Origin: Soonwooa buanensis
GTDB lineage: Bacteria; Bacteroidota; Bacteroidia; Flavobacteriales; Weeksellaceae
Length of the DNA stretch: 64,000 bases
Reading direction: 5' to 3'
Assembly (NCBI RefSeq): GCF_900167905.1
Contig: NZ_FUYZ01000002.1
Span: 124,001-188,000 of the forward strand
Below are positions 26,540-35,093 of the stretch, one piece after another; the stretch's first letter is position 1; every line of letters begins with the position of its first letter. The position numbers and the translations under genes were made by a program. Below the pieces are notes generated by a model. That model had not been told where the DNA came from, made no database searches, and saw nothing but the letters and a program-made list of their open reading frames with translations.

Positions 26540-28201
26540 TTAGTAGGCTGTTTCGTGGACTTTAACCGCACGACCACTCGGATCATTCATTTTTTTGAAA
26601 GCTTCGTCCCACTCTAAAGCGATTGGTGTAGAACATGCAACTGACGGAACAGACGGCACACAAGATGCAGCGCTATCACTCGGGAAATGTTCTTCGAAAA
26701 TACTTCTGTAGCGGTATTCCTCCTTGCTCATTGGCGTGTTAATTGGGAAGCGGTATTTTGCGTTTGCCATCATGTCGTCACTGACAGTTTCTTCAGCAAC
26801 TTGCTTCAATGTGTCGATCCATGAATAGCCAACGCCATCGCTGAACTGTTCTTTTTGACGCCAAGCGACACTTTCTGGTAAAAGATCTTCAAAAGCTTTT
26901 CGGAGTACCCATTTTTCCATACGATCAGGTGTAATCATTTTGTCTTTTGGATTGATGGTCATCGCAACATCCATAAATTCTTTATCCAAAAACGGAACAC
27001 GACCTTCGATGCCCCAAGCCATTAAAGATTTGTTAGCGCGAAGGCAATCATAAAGATGAAGTTTTCCTAATTTTCTAACATTCTCTTCATGGAAAGCTTG
27101 TGCAGATGGCGCTTTGTGGAAGTATAGATATCCTCCAAATAATTCGTCGGAGCCTTCGCCAGAAAGAACCATTTTAATCCCCATCGATTTTATAGCTCTT
27201 GCCAAAAGATACATTGGCGTCGATGCACGAATCGTCGTGACGTCATAAGTTTCTAAATGATAAATTACATCTCGAATAGCATCCAATCCTTCTTGAACAG
27301 TATATTTAACCTCATGATGAACCGAGCCGATATGTTCTGCAACTTTTTTTGCCGCTACCAAATCGGGGGAGGTTTCTAGTCCAACTGCAAAACTGTGCAA
27401 TCTTGGATACCACGCTTCTTGCGTATCTCCACTTTCGATGCGTTGACGCGCAAATTTTGCAGTAACTGCTGCAATAATGCTAGAATCTAAACCACCAGAA
27501 AGCAAAACACCATAAGGAACATCACTCATCAATTGTCGATGGACAGCTTCTTCTAAGCTTTTTCTAATTTTTGCAATGTCGGTTTCGTTATCTTTAACTT
27601 GCTCGAAAGTTTCCCAATCGCGAGCATAGTGTTTTTGCGGTTCGTGACCTTCTGGGCTAAATAATAAATGTCCAGCTGGGAATTCTTCAATCTTGTTGCA
27701 AAAGCCTTCCAAAGCTTTTAATTCCGAAGCGACATAATAATGACCTTGCTTATCCCAAGCTTGATAAAGTGGTACAATTCCCATATGATCGCGACCGATG
27801 AGGTATTCATCTTTTTCGATGTCGTAAAGAGCAAAGGCGAAAATACCATTAAGTTTTTCTAAAAAGTCTTTTCCATATTTTTGATAAAGAGGCAAAATAA
27901 CTTCGCAGTCAGATTTTGTTAAAAATCCGTATTCTGGAAATTCTTTTCTAAGTTCTTGATGGTTGTAGATTTCGCCGTTGACTGCGAGAACCAGTTTTCC
28001 ATCTGTTGAAAACAAAGGTTGTTTTCCAGAAGTTGGATCGACAATCGCTAATCTTTCGTGTGAGAATATTACTTTTTCGTTTTGGAATATTCCTGACCAG
28101 TCTGGTCCACGATGTCTGATTTTTTTGGACATTTCTAAGATTTGAGGTCTCAGTGTCTCTGTTTTTTGTTTTGCATCAAACAAACATACAATTCCGCACA
28201 T
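26540..28201 (-). CDS. asnB: Asparagine synthase B (glutamine-hydrolysing)
   Basis: 553 residues, matching E. coli AsnB. Cys2 after the removed Met (MCGIV) is the glutaminase nucleophile. RHRGPDWSG, FSHERLAIVDP and NGEIYNHQELR complete the class II amidotransferase domain to about residue 200. The synthetase domain has the PP-loop LLSGGLDSS near residue 235 and the later LSGEGSDELFGGY. It makes Asn from Asp, Gln and ATP. A TTG-N20-TAATTTTG promoter lies 41-71 bases upstream. The C-terminal tail is the usual AsnB extension with clustered Cys (SAASCVPSVPSVACS). Confidence 0.97.
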   Translation of the reverse strand: MCGIVCLFDAKQKTETLRPQILEMSKKIRHRGPDWSGIFQNEKVIFSHERLAIVDPTSGKQPLFSTDGKLVLAVNGEIYNHQELRKEFPEYGFLTKSDCEVILPLYQKYGKDFLEKLNGIFAFALYDIEKDEYLIGRDHMGIVPLYQAWDKQGHYYVASELKALEGFCNKIEEFPAGHLLFSPEGHEPQKHYARDWETFEQVKDNETDIAKIRKSLEEAVHRQLMSDVPYGVLLSGGLDSSIIAAVTAKFARQRIESGDTQEAWYPRLHSFAVGLETSPDLVAAKKVAEHIGSVHHEVKYTVQEGLDAIRDVIYHLETYDVTTIRASTPMYLLARAIKSMGIKMVLSGEGSDELFGGYLYFHKAPSAQAFHEENVRKLGKLHLYDCLRANKSLMAWGIEGRVPFLDKEFMDVAMTINPKDKMITPDRMEKWVLRKAFEDLLPESVAWRQKEQFSDGVGYSWIDTLKQVAEETVSDDMMANAKYRFPINTPMSKEEYRYRSIFEEHFPSDSAASCVPSVPSVACSTPIALEWDEAFKKMNDPSGRAVKVHETAY

Positions 28202-28241
28202 ATTTTAATAGTTTTTGAAGTTTTTATTAATAAATATGAGT

Positions 28242-28272
28242 CAAAATTATAAAAGTGATTATTTTTATACAA
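28242..28272 (-). promoter_or_regulatory. asnB promoter (TTG-N20-TAATTTTG)
   Basis: On the minus strand a TTG at 28272-28270 and a perfect -7 TAATTTTG at 28249-28242 are spaced 20 bases apart. Leader to the ATG is about 36 bases. Confidence 0.6.
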
Positions 28273-28428
28273 TAAAAATTTCAATTACGTTAATGAAATA
28301 ATTAAAATAAATTATTTTTTAGAATTTTATTCGTTTTTTTAATTGAAATCCTAATTAATTGTGAATTATATTTTTTCTCGCAAAAATTATTTATGCATAG
28401 CATGGTTTTAAAAAAATGGAAAAAAAAG

Positions 28429-28459
28429 TTTGCATTTAATAAAAAATACTTTAAATTCG
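28429..28459 (+). promoter_or_regulatory. Promoter for the small RNA candidate (TTTG-N19-TAAATTCG)
   Basis: TTTG at 28429-28432 and TAAATTCG at 28452-28459 (one mismatch to TAnnTTTG) are 19 bases apart, the favoured spacing for the housekeeping sigma factor of this phylum. Expected start near 28464. Confidence 0.45.
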
Positions 28460-28463
28460 CTGA

Positions 28464-28602
28464 CGTTAAGATTCTCGAAAAATTCTTTTTTCATTTCTTA
28501 ACATAGATCAATGAATTGGAGTTTAATTACTCTTAATTTAGGATCTCAATAATTTTTTTCATCATTTGTGTTTTTGCCTCCACCTCGTGTGGAGGTTTTT
28601 TT
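28464..28602 (+). ncRNA. Candidate structured small RNA in the asnB / membrane-protein gap
   Basis: The 430-base gap 28202-28631 has no credible protein gene on either strand. The segment after the promoter folds into successive elements: stem 1, GTTAAGA at 28465-28471 with TCTTAAC at 28496-28502, holding an inner GAAAAA/TTTTTC stem; stem 2, AGATC at 28505-28509 with GATCT at 28542-28546, enclosing GAGT/ACTC at 28519-28532; then the terminator CCTCCAC/GTGGAGG with eight T. The plus-strand terminator has no plus-strand gene to serve, because both neighbours are on the minus strand. Length would be about 139 nt. I do not recognise a known RNA family. Confidence 0.45.
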
Positions 28603-28603
28603 A
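28575..28603 (+). terminator. Strong plus-strand terminator with no upstream protein gene
   Basis: CCTCCAC (28577-28583) pairs with GTGGAGG (28589-28595), loop CTCGT, then eight T. The minus strand has only a short T-run after the hairpin. Confidence 0.8.
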
Positions 28604-28631
28604 TGCCTAAATATTGATGAATAAAAGGATG

Positions 28632-30287
28632 TTAAGGATATACTTGTTTAATAATCCTTTGGAGTTCTTGTTGTTCTTGAGTGTTCATTTTTTTCCAAAC
28701 AAATCCATTTTTTAAGTCTTGACCTATTTTTTGGGGAAAGATGCCCGCTTTTTGATAATCGAGAAGATAATCGGGCGAAATTGCGGGTAATGCAGTGTCA
28801 AACGAGAATGGATAATCTTTAACAATATCGAATTTCAGATTTCCGATTTGATAAGTTTTGTATTTATTTAAAGAAAAACTAGATGGACGCACTAATTGTT
28901 TTGTATCCCAACCTGTCATCATTTTTCCTAAACTGAAGCTTGGTATTGAATTTTGTAAAGTTTGCGGAATACTTAAAATGATAATGGCTACAATCGATAA
29001 ACTGATGAAACCTAATTTCGCAAATGAAAACCAAGTTTTAGCAAAAATTAAAATCCCAGCGACTAAGAAAACGTCCAAAAACAAACGATATTGAGCGGAA
29101 AATATAAGCACTAAAATACTTTTCAATAAAATACATCCGACTAATAAACTGATTATTTTTTTCTTTTTTAAAACTGATAAAAAAACGAGTCCAACAAGTG
29201 TCAACACAAATAATTTGTGGATAATGCCTTTGATGCCGTCAAGATTTAGCCAATTAAAAACATAATCTTTAAAACTGAATTTTTGTATATCCTGATAACT
29301 GTATTGTAAATCGTAGCTTAGCTCTGTGCTGGTTTGTTTAGAAAGTTCTAAAAGTAGAGGATTTGCTTGCCAACTTAATCCTAAATCTGGAAAACCAACG
29401 GGGAAAAATGGATGTCCAAACGTCCAAATGTTTTTTAAAAAATAGAGTAGGATTAAACAAAAACCTGGTAATAATGAAATGATTTTGTTGCGCTTGATAA
29501 ACCAAAAATAAACGAAGCAAAAGATTATTAACCAGAAGGATGTTGGTTTTATAATGAATGCTAAACATGACAATAGAAACAAAAACTTTGCATGTCGCGA
29601 TTGGCTGAGAACTTCTTTTACAATGATAAAACTTAAAATCAAGGTTGGTAAATCTGGACTAGGCGATTGCGCAAAAACAAAAAATATTGGCGTGAAAACT
29701 AGACCGATCCAAGCTCGAGATTCGAAAATGTAGACTAAAAATACAATCAGTAAAAAAGTATTTAATCTTAAATAAGGATCGATAAAATTTGAAAATCCCG
29801 TTTGTAAAATATGCCAAGGCGAATATTGTCCCAAAAGCATATCAAGATTAGAAATACCTTTAACCAAACCAAATTCTTGCGTCCATTTAATTGTTGGAAC
29901 ATAATATCCAAAATGATCAAGAATGAAAGGGTAATAACTACCGACAAGCAATATTACTAACAAACAGAAATAGAAAAACTTTGACTGTCTTTTAAAAAAG
30001 ATAAAAAACTTTTGATAGGCTTTAAAATAGATGAAAGAAATAATACCTACAATAGAAAAAACTATTTCTACTATATAATTAATAGGAATGAAAAATGCTG
30101 CTAATGTCCAAATTGCTGTCGTAATCGAAAGTCCAATAAAAATATTAGTCGAAATTCTTTCTTCATAAAAAGGCAACAACTTTTGATACAGATTTCCTAA
30201 TCCGTAAAAGATAATAAGTAGTAAAGTCGTTGTCAGCAGTAGATACAGCATAAAAAAAGATTGCCTAAAAATAGACAATCTTTTCAT
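28632..30287 (-). CDS. Polytopic membrane protein, possible glycosyltransferase-C-like
   Basis: 551 residues with at least 11 predicted membrane helices, a long loop with HFGYYVPTIKWTQEFGLVKG near residue 125, and a C-terminal soluble segment of about 80 residues rich in aromatic and charged residues. The layout (early extracytoplasmic loop with charged/aromatic residues, many helices) resembles GT-C glycosyltransferases or the LIC_10190-type membrane proteins, but I cannot assign it firmly. It follows the glycine-zipper lipoprotein gene by 19 bases and is probably co-transcribed with it. Confidence 0.65.
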   Translation of the reverse strand: MKRLSIFRQSFFMLYLLLTTTLLLIIFYGLGNLYQKLLPFYEERISTNIFIGLSITTAIWTLAAFFIPINYIVEIVFSIVGIISFIYFKAYQKFFIFFKRQSKFFYFCLLVILLVGSYYPFILDHFGYYVPTIKWTQEFGLVKGISNLDMLLGQYSPWHILQTGFSNFIDPYLRLNTFLLIVFLVYIFESRAWIGLVFTPIFFVFAQSPSPDLPTLILSFIIVKEVLSQSRHAKFLFLLSCLAFIIKPTSFWLIIFCFVYFWFIKRNKIISLLPGFCLILLYFLKNIWTFGHPFFPVGFPDLGLSWQANPLLLELSKQTSTELSYDLQYSYQDIQKFSFKDYVFNWLNLDGIKGIIHKLFVLTLVGLVFLSVLKKKKIISLLVGCILLKSILVLIFSAQYRLFLDVFLVAGILIFAKTWFSFAKLGFISLSIVAIIILSIPQTLQNSIPSFSLGKMMTGWDTKQLVRPSSFSLNKYKTYQIGNLKFDIVKDYPFSFDTALPAISPDYLLDYQKAGIFPQKIGQDLKNGFVWKKMNTQEQQELQRIIKQVYP

Positions 30288-30306
30288 AAAAATATATAAC
30301 TAACTA

Positions 30307-30861
30307 CTACTTTCTTTGTACACGACCAGACTTTCGGTCTTCGGATCTACCAATGGTATAACCAGTTGCGCCACCTACAACGCCGCCAATTACAGCGCCA
30401 AGTCCTGGATTTTTCTTAGAAATAATTGCCCCAGCTGCAGCACCACCAACTGTACCAATAATGGTACCTTTAGCAGCAGAACTCATACCTTTTTTCTGAG
30501 GCGCCGTGGTTGTTGTACCAGACGACGCTCCTGTGTTAGAGTTACCAGATGAGCTTGCATAACTATTATTGTTGTTATAGCTAGATGAGCCAGAACTTCT
30601 TTTCTTTTTAGTAGACGTTGACGTATTGCTAACAACGGCTTTTTTGTTATCTTCAGCTTTTGTAATGCTATCTTTCATTTTTGTTTTTTCAAACTCCATT
30701 TTTTCTTTTTCGATAGCTAGCTTTTGTTTTTCAATGTCCAATTGTCGAGCTTGATATTCAATTTTTTGTTGCTCTAAAGATTTTTCAACCTGCTTATCTT
30801 GTTTATTACAAGAAACAACCAACATTATCGTAGCGAATCCGCTTAAAAATATCTTTTTCAT
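30307..30861 (-). CDS. Glycine-zipper lipoprotein with coiled coil
   Basis: 184 residues. Lipobox LVVSC with Cys18; then a highly charged helical stretch (about 25-75, rich in EKQKLAIEKEKMEFEK-type heptads) likely to form a coiled coil; a Ser/Asn/Thr/Gly-rich low-complexity linker (about 85-125); and a C-terminal glycine-zipper membrane segment (GTVGGAAAGAIIS and GLGAVIGGVVGGATGYTIG). Glycine-zipper lipoproteins of this kind sit in the outer membrane or span the periplasm. It starts the two-gene unit with the membrane protein at 28632. Confidence 0.8.
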   Translation of the reverse strand: MKKIFLSGFATIMLVVSCNKQDKQVEKSLEQQKIEYQARQLDIEKQKLAIEKEKMEFEKTKMKDSITKAEDNKKAVVSNTSTSTKKKRSSGSSSYNNNNSYASSSGNSNTGASSGTTTTAPQKKGMSSAAKGTIIGTVGGAAAGAIISKKNPGLGAVIGGVVGGATGYTIGRSEDRKSGRVQRK

Positions 30862-30992
30862 AACAATCTCCTTTTATAATTATATCGTTATGATGAATAA
30901 CGAAATAATTTTGTTTATCGTGTTAGCTATGACAATTACAATTCCAAAGTTGTTAAAAAGAAATGTTAAAAAACTTAAATTTTCTTAAATTA

Positions 30993-31024
30993 AATAAAAA
31001 AGCTCCGAATAATTCGAAGCTTTT
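30993..31024 (-). terminator. purA terminator
   Basis: Minus strand AAGCTTCGAA paired with TTCGGAGCTT, followed by a T-run, directly after the purA stop. Confidence 0.8.
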
Positions 31025-31039
31025 AAAAGGGTTTGTATT

Positions 31040-32326
31040 TTAGAATAACTCTTTTCTGATAATGTTTTGCGAACGTTCTGGTCCAACAGAAACTAAATAT
31101 ACGTTGATGCCTAGATAATTTTCGATAAACTCAATGTATTTTTTAGCATTAGCAGGAAGTTCATCATAAGATCTTGCCTTTGTGATGTCTTCTTCCCAAC
31201 CTTCAAGCTCTTCATAGATAGGCTCGTAATTGTACAGTTTTGTTGTTGAAGATGTGAAGTAGTCGATAACTTTTCCGTCTTCAGTTTTGTAATGTGTAGC
31301 AATTTTTAGTTTTCCGATATTTGATAAAACATCCAATTTTGTAATCACAAGATTATTAATACCATTGATCATACAAGCGTGTTTTAGCGATACCAAATCT
31401 AACCAACCAGTTCTACGAGGACGACCTGTTGTCGCACCAAACTCACCTCCGATTTGACGAATATTTTCACCTAGTTCGTTGTCCAATTCTGTCGGGAAAG
31501 GTCCGTTACCAACTCTTGTTGTATAAGCTTTTGCAACACCAATTAAGTTTTGTAAAGCCGTTGGCGGCACACCAGCTCCTGTACAAACGCCACCTGTTGA
31601 CGGCGAAGATGATGTTACGTATGGATAAGTTCCGAAATCGATGTCAAGCATTAGCGCTTGTGCACCTTCGAACAAGATATTCTTGTTGTCACGAATTGCT
31701 TCGTTAATTTCTAGCTCTGTATCAACGATTCTATCTTTTAATCTTTCACCTAAAGCAAGGAATTCATTATAAATTTCTTCAACATCTAAAGTTGGTTTTT
31801 CGAAATATTTTTCAAAAATTGAATTTTTTACTTTTAAGTTTTTTTCGATTTTTTCACGAAGAACTTCAGGGTTCAAAAGGTCAATCATTCGGATACCAAT
31901 TCTAGCAATTTTATCCTCGTAGCAAGGGCCAATTCCTTTTTTTGTAGTTCCGATTTGTGTACCACCGTTTTCTTCTTCGCGGTAAGTGTCCATCAAGATA
32001 TGATAAGGCATGATAACATGCGCTCTACGGCTGATGAATACGTGGTCAGTTTTTAGACCTTTAGATTCGATAGTTTCAATTTCTTTGATGAATGCTTTAG
32101 GATTAACAACCACACCATTCGCGATGATGCATTTTCCTTTACATTGTAATACGCCAGAAGGCAGAAGGTGAAGTACGAATTTTTCCTCGCCTACGTATAC
32201 GGTGTGACCTGCGTTATCGCCACCTTGGAAGCGTACAACATAGTCAGATTTTGCAGACAGAACGTCGGTTATTTTACCTTTTCCTTCATCTCCATATTGA
32301 AGACCAACAACTACGTAAGTTGACAT
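31040..32326 (-). CDS. purA: Adenylosuccinate synthetase
   Basis: 428 residues, full length. It couples GTP hydrolysis to IMP + Asp, the first committed step to AMP. Signatures are VVGLQYGDEGKGK at the N-terminus, QGGDNAGHTV, GTTKKGIGPCYEDK, and the C-terminal TGRPRRTGWLDLVSLKHA and LDVLSN with SVGPERSQNI. It starts at ATG and stands alone on the minus strand, with its own terminator; ruvB diverges from it. Confidence 0.98.
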   Translation of the reverse strand: MSTYVVVGLQYGDEGKGKITDVLSAKSDYVVRFQGGDNAGHTVYVGEEKFVLHLLPSGVLQCKGKCIIANGVVVNPKAFIKEIETIESKGLKTDHVFISRRAHVIMPYHILMDTYREEENGGTQIGTTKKGIGPCYEDKIARIGIRMIDLLNPEVLREKIEKNLKVKNSIFEKYFEKPTLDVEEIYNEFLALGERLKDRIVDTELEINEAIRDNKNILFEGAQALMLDIDFGTYPYVTSSSPSTGGVCTGAGVPPTALQNLIGVAKAYTTRVGNGPFPTELDNELGENIRQIGGEFGATTGRPRRTGWLDLVSLKHACMINGINNLVITKLDVLSNIGKLKIATHYKTEDGKVIDYFTSSTTKLYNYEPIYEELEGWEEDITKARSYDELPANAKKYIEFIENYLGINVYLVSVGPERSQNIIRKELF

Positions 32327-32436
32327 ATATTTTTACTTTTTTTATTAGATTTCTACAAATTTACTTTTAATTCAGTGCTTTACAAAATTATATTAAACCT
32401 AATTTTTAATTTATTTTTTATTAGTCGCTTGCTAGG

Positions 32437-32467
32437 TTTTTTTTCCGAGGAGAAAATCTTATCTTTG
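32437..32467 (+). promoter_or_regulatory. ruvB promoter (TTTT-N19-TATCTTTG)
   Basis: A perfect -7 TATCTTTG at 32460-32467 and a T-rich -33 (TTTT at 32437-32440) are 19 bases apart, 26 bases before the ATG. Confidence 0.5.
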
Positions 32468-32493
32468 AGTATCAACATTAATATTTTAACACA

Positions 32494-33516
32494 ATGCCGG
32501 AGTTTCTTCATCCCGATAAAGACAATTATTCGCCTGAAGAGTTGATGAGTGAGGAGCAAATTCGTCCCCAGTCGTTTCAGGATTTTGCGGGACAACGTAA
32601 GACTTTAGAAAATCTAGAAGTTTTTGTCGCAGCAGCCAAAAACCGTGGTGCAGCCTTAGATCATGTTCTTTTGCATGGACCACCAGGTCTTGGGAAAACG
32701 ACTTTGTCGCACATTATTGCAAATGAGTTGGGCGTCGGTTGCAAAATTACTTCTGGACCAGTTCTTGACAAACCTGGAAGCCTTGCTGGTTTGTTGACCA
32801 ACCTTGAAGAAAACGATGTTTTGTTCATTGATGAGATCCATCGACTTTCACCTATTGTTGAAGAATATTTGTATTCTGCGATGGAGGATTTCAAGATCGA
32901 TATTATGTTAGAAACTGGACCTAATGCTCGAAGCGTACAGATTGGATTAAATCCTTTCACTTTGGTTGGCGCTACGACAAGATCTGGTATGTTGACAAAA
33001 CCTTTGTTGGCGAGATTTGGGATTCAGTCGCGATTAGAATATTATAATATCGAATTGCTGTCGACAATTATCGTTAGAAGTGCTCGAGTTTTGGGTATTA
33101 AAATCTACGAAGATGCTGCAATCGAAATTGCAAGACGTAGTCGTGGTACGCCGAGAATTGCTAATGCTTTGCTTCGTCGTGTACGCGATTTTGCAGAGAT
33201 AAAAGGTAACGGCGAAATCGAAATTAATATTACTAAATACGCTTTGGATTCTCTTAACGTTGACGAATTTGGTTTGGACGAAATGGACAATAAGATTTTG
33301 TTGACGATGATTCAGAATTTTAAAGCAAAACCTGTTGGTATCAGTGCTTTGGCAACTTCGATTGGCGAAAATCCTGAAACTTTGGAAGAAGTTTATGAAC
33401 CTTATTTAATTCAGGAAGGTTTTATTATTAGAACGCCGCGTGGTCGGGAAGTGACTGAGAAAGCTTATACGCATCTTAATTTAACCAAACCTAAAAGTCC
33501 AGGCGAATTATTTTAA
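32494..33516 (+). CDS. ruvB: Holliday junction branch migration ATPase RuvB
   Basis: 340 residues, usual length. Walker [10 protein letters not shown] at residues 62-70, Walker B LFIDEIHR, sensor [18 protein letters not shown], and the C-terminal winged helix with [21 protein letters not shown]. With RuvA it drives branch migration at recombination junctions. No ruvA or ruvC in the window. A promoter box lies 27 bases upstream of the ATG; the metallo-hydrolase gene follows 24 bases after the stop. Confidence 0.98.
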   Translation: MPEFLHPDKDNYSPEELMSEEQIRPQSFQDFAGQRKTLENLEVFVAAAKNRGAALDHVLLHGPPGLGKTTLSHIIANELGVGCKITSGPVLDKPGSLAGLLTNLEENDVLFIDEIHRLSPIVEEYLYSAMEDFKIDIMLETGPNARSVQIGLNPFTLVGATTRSGMLTKPLLARFGIQSRLEYYNIELLSTIIVRSARVLGIKIYEDAAIEIARRSRGTPRIANALLRRVRDFAEIKGNGEIEINITKYALDSLNVDEFGLDEMDNKILLTMIQNFKAKPVGISALATSIGENPETLEEVYEPYLIQEGFIIRTPRGREVTEKAYTHLNLTKPKSPGELF

Positions 33517-33540
33517 ATTTAAATCAAAGAAAAAAAATAT

Positions 33541-34407
33541 ATGAAATTATATCCCATACAATGTGGAAAATTCAAGCTAGATGGCGGTGCAATGTTTGGC
33601 GTCGTCCCAAAATCTATTTGGAACCAAACCAATCCTGCTGATGAGAAAAACCTTATCGAACTCGGCACGCGCTCTTTGTTAGTTGAAGATGGTAAAAAAT
33701 TAATCTTAATCGATTGCGGACTTGGTAATAAACAAGATGATAAATTCTTTGGACATTATTCGCTTTGGGGTGATGACAGTTTGGACAAAAACTTGTCAAA
33801 GTATGGTTTCGTAAGAGAAGATATTACGGATGTATTTTTGACGCATTTGCATTTTGACCATTGTGGTGGCGCTATCGAATGGAATGATGACAGATCTGGT
33901 TATCGTCCTGCTTTCAAAAATGCACATTTTTGGACTAACGAAAACCATTGGGATTGGGCGGTTAACCCAAATCCTCGCGAGAAAGCAAGTTTCCTAAAGG
34001 AGAATATTTTGCCAATTCAAGAAAGTGGTCAACTTAACTTTTTGCCGATTCCTAAAACGGGTAATTATGGATTTGCACCAGAATTGAAAATGGATGTCAT
34101 CTTTGTGGATGGCCATACAGAAAAACAAATGTTGCCTGTTATCCAATATCAAGAAAAAACGATTGTATTTGCAGCGGATCTTATTGCAACTGCAGGGCAT
34201 ATTCCGTTGGTGTATGTGATGGGTTATGATACAAGACCTTTGTTGACGGTAGCTGAGAAGGAAAAATTCTTAAAACAATGTGTGGATAACGAATATCTTA
34301 TTTATTTTGAACATGATGCACACAACGAATTAGCAAGTCTAAAAATGACTGAAAAAGGTGTAAGACTGGATCAAACTTATTCTTTCAACGAAGTTTTTGG
34401 TTATTAA
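33541..34407 (+). CDS. MBL-fold metallo-hydrolase
   Basis: 288 residues, cytoplasmic. The metal-binding signature HLHFDHCGG near residue 102 is complete, with further ligands suggested by VDGHTEKQM (His) and FAADLIATAGH, and a late FEHDAH. It resembles lactonase/quorum-quenching-type MBL enzymes more than RNase Z or beta-lactamases, but substrate cannot be inferred. It follows ruvB by 24 bases and is one base away from the coaE ATG, so these genes probably form a ruvB-MBL-coaE unit. Confidence 0.88.
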   Translation: MKLYPIQCGKFKLDGGAMFGVVPKSIWNQTNPADEKNLIELGTRSLLVEDGKKLILIDCGLGNKQDDKFFGHYSLWGDDSLDKNLSKYGFVREDITDVFLTHLHFDHCGGAIEWNDDRSGYRPAFKNAHFWTNENHWDWAVNPNPREKASFLKENILPIQESGQLNFLPIPKTGNYGFAPELKMDVIFVDGHTEKQMLPVIQYQEKTIVFAADLIATAGHIPLVYVMGYDTRPLLTVAEKEKFLKQCVDNEYLIYFEHDAHNELASLKMTEKGVRLDQTYSFNEVFGY

Positions 34408-34408
34408 A

Positions 34409-35011
34409 ATGGAAGAACAAAGGACAAGGAATATCGTTGGATTAACTGGTGGTATTGGCTCGGGAAAGACTAGTGTAGCTGAGATTCTTGAGAGCGAAGG
34501 TTTTGCGGTTTATTATTCTGATGATCGTGCGAAAGATATAGTTAATGAAGATGAAGTTTTAATTCAGAAAATAAAAGAATTACTAGGGGAGAAGGCTTAT
34601 GTTGACGGTGTATATAACCGAAAATATGTGTCGGATATTGTTTTTAATGATAAGTCAAAACTAGAGCAACTTAATCATTTGATCCATCCTGCCGTGGCTA
34701 TCGATTTTGAAAATTGGGTTAAAAATCATGATACAAGATTTTTGTTTAAAGAGACTGCTTTGTTGTTTGAACTTGGACTTCATAAAAAATGTTTTAAAAG
34801 CTTGTTAGTTACGGCGGACGAAAATACAAGGATAAAACGTGTCATGGATCGTGATGGGAAAACTTATCGTGAAGTTGAGAAAGTTATCGAAAAACAAATG
34901 CCAGAGCGTGAAAAAATTAAAAAAGCGGATTTCGTAATCTATAATAATTCGAGTTTTCAAGACTTAGAAATTGCAACCAAAGATTTTATCGAAAAGCTAA
35001 ATTCACTTTAG
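34409..35011 (+). CDS. coaE: Dephospho-CoA kinase
   Basis: 200 residues from ATG at 34409; a TTG reading from 34397 would overlap the preceding gene and adds four residues. P-loop VGLTGGIGSGKTSVAE near the N-terminus, then a YSDDRAKDIV lid/CoA region and LNHLIHPAV, KETALLFELGLHK, typical of CoaE. It phosphorylates the 3'-OH of dephospho-CoA in the last step of CoA synthesis. A shared terminator lies downstream. Confidence 0.95.
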   Translation: MEEQRTRNIVGLTGGIGSGKTSVAEILESEGFAVYYSDDRAKDIVNEDEVLIQKIKELLGEKAYVDGVYNRKYVSDIVFNDKSKLEQLNHLIHPAVAIDFENWVKNHDTRFLFKETALLFELGLHKKCFKSLLVTADENTRIKRVMDRDGKTYREVEKVIEKQMPEREKIKKADFVIYNNSSFQDLEIATKDFIEKLNSL

Positions 35012-35033
35012 TTTTATTTAAAAATTTAAAAAA

Positions 35034-35069
35034 ATAAAAGCCCTTCCAAAATCTGGAAGGGCTTATTTA
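35034..35069. terminator. Bidirectional terminator between coaE and the protease gene
   Basis: AAGCCCTTCCA (35038-35048) pairs perfectly with TGGAAGGGCTT (35054-35064), A/T-rich on both sides. Confidence 0.9.
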
Positions 35070-35093
35070 TTACTAAGAATTTATGTATTAATA

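Noticed and set aside
28393-28506. A 37-codon plus-strand reading frame starting ATG CAT AGC in the asnB gap
   Set aside because: It starts upstream of the predicted promoter, is dominated by Lys and Phe as expected from an AT-rich region, and has no family match I can see. The promoter, stems and terminator explain the region better as an RNA.
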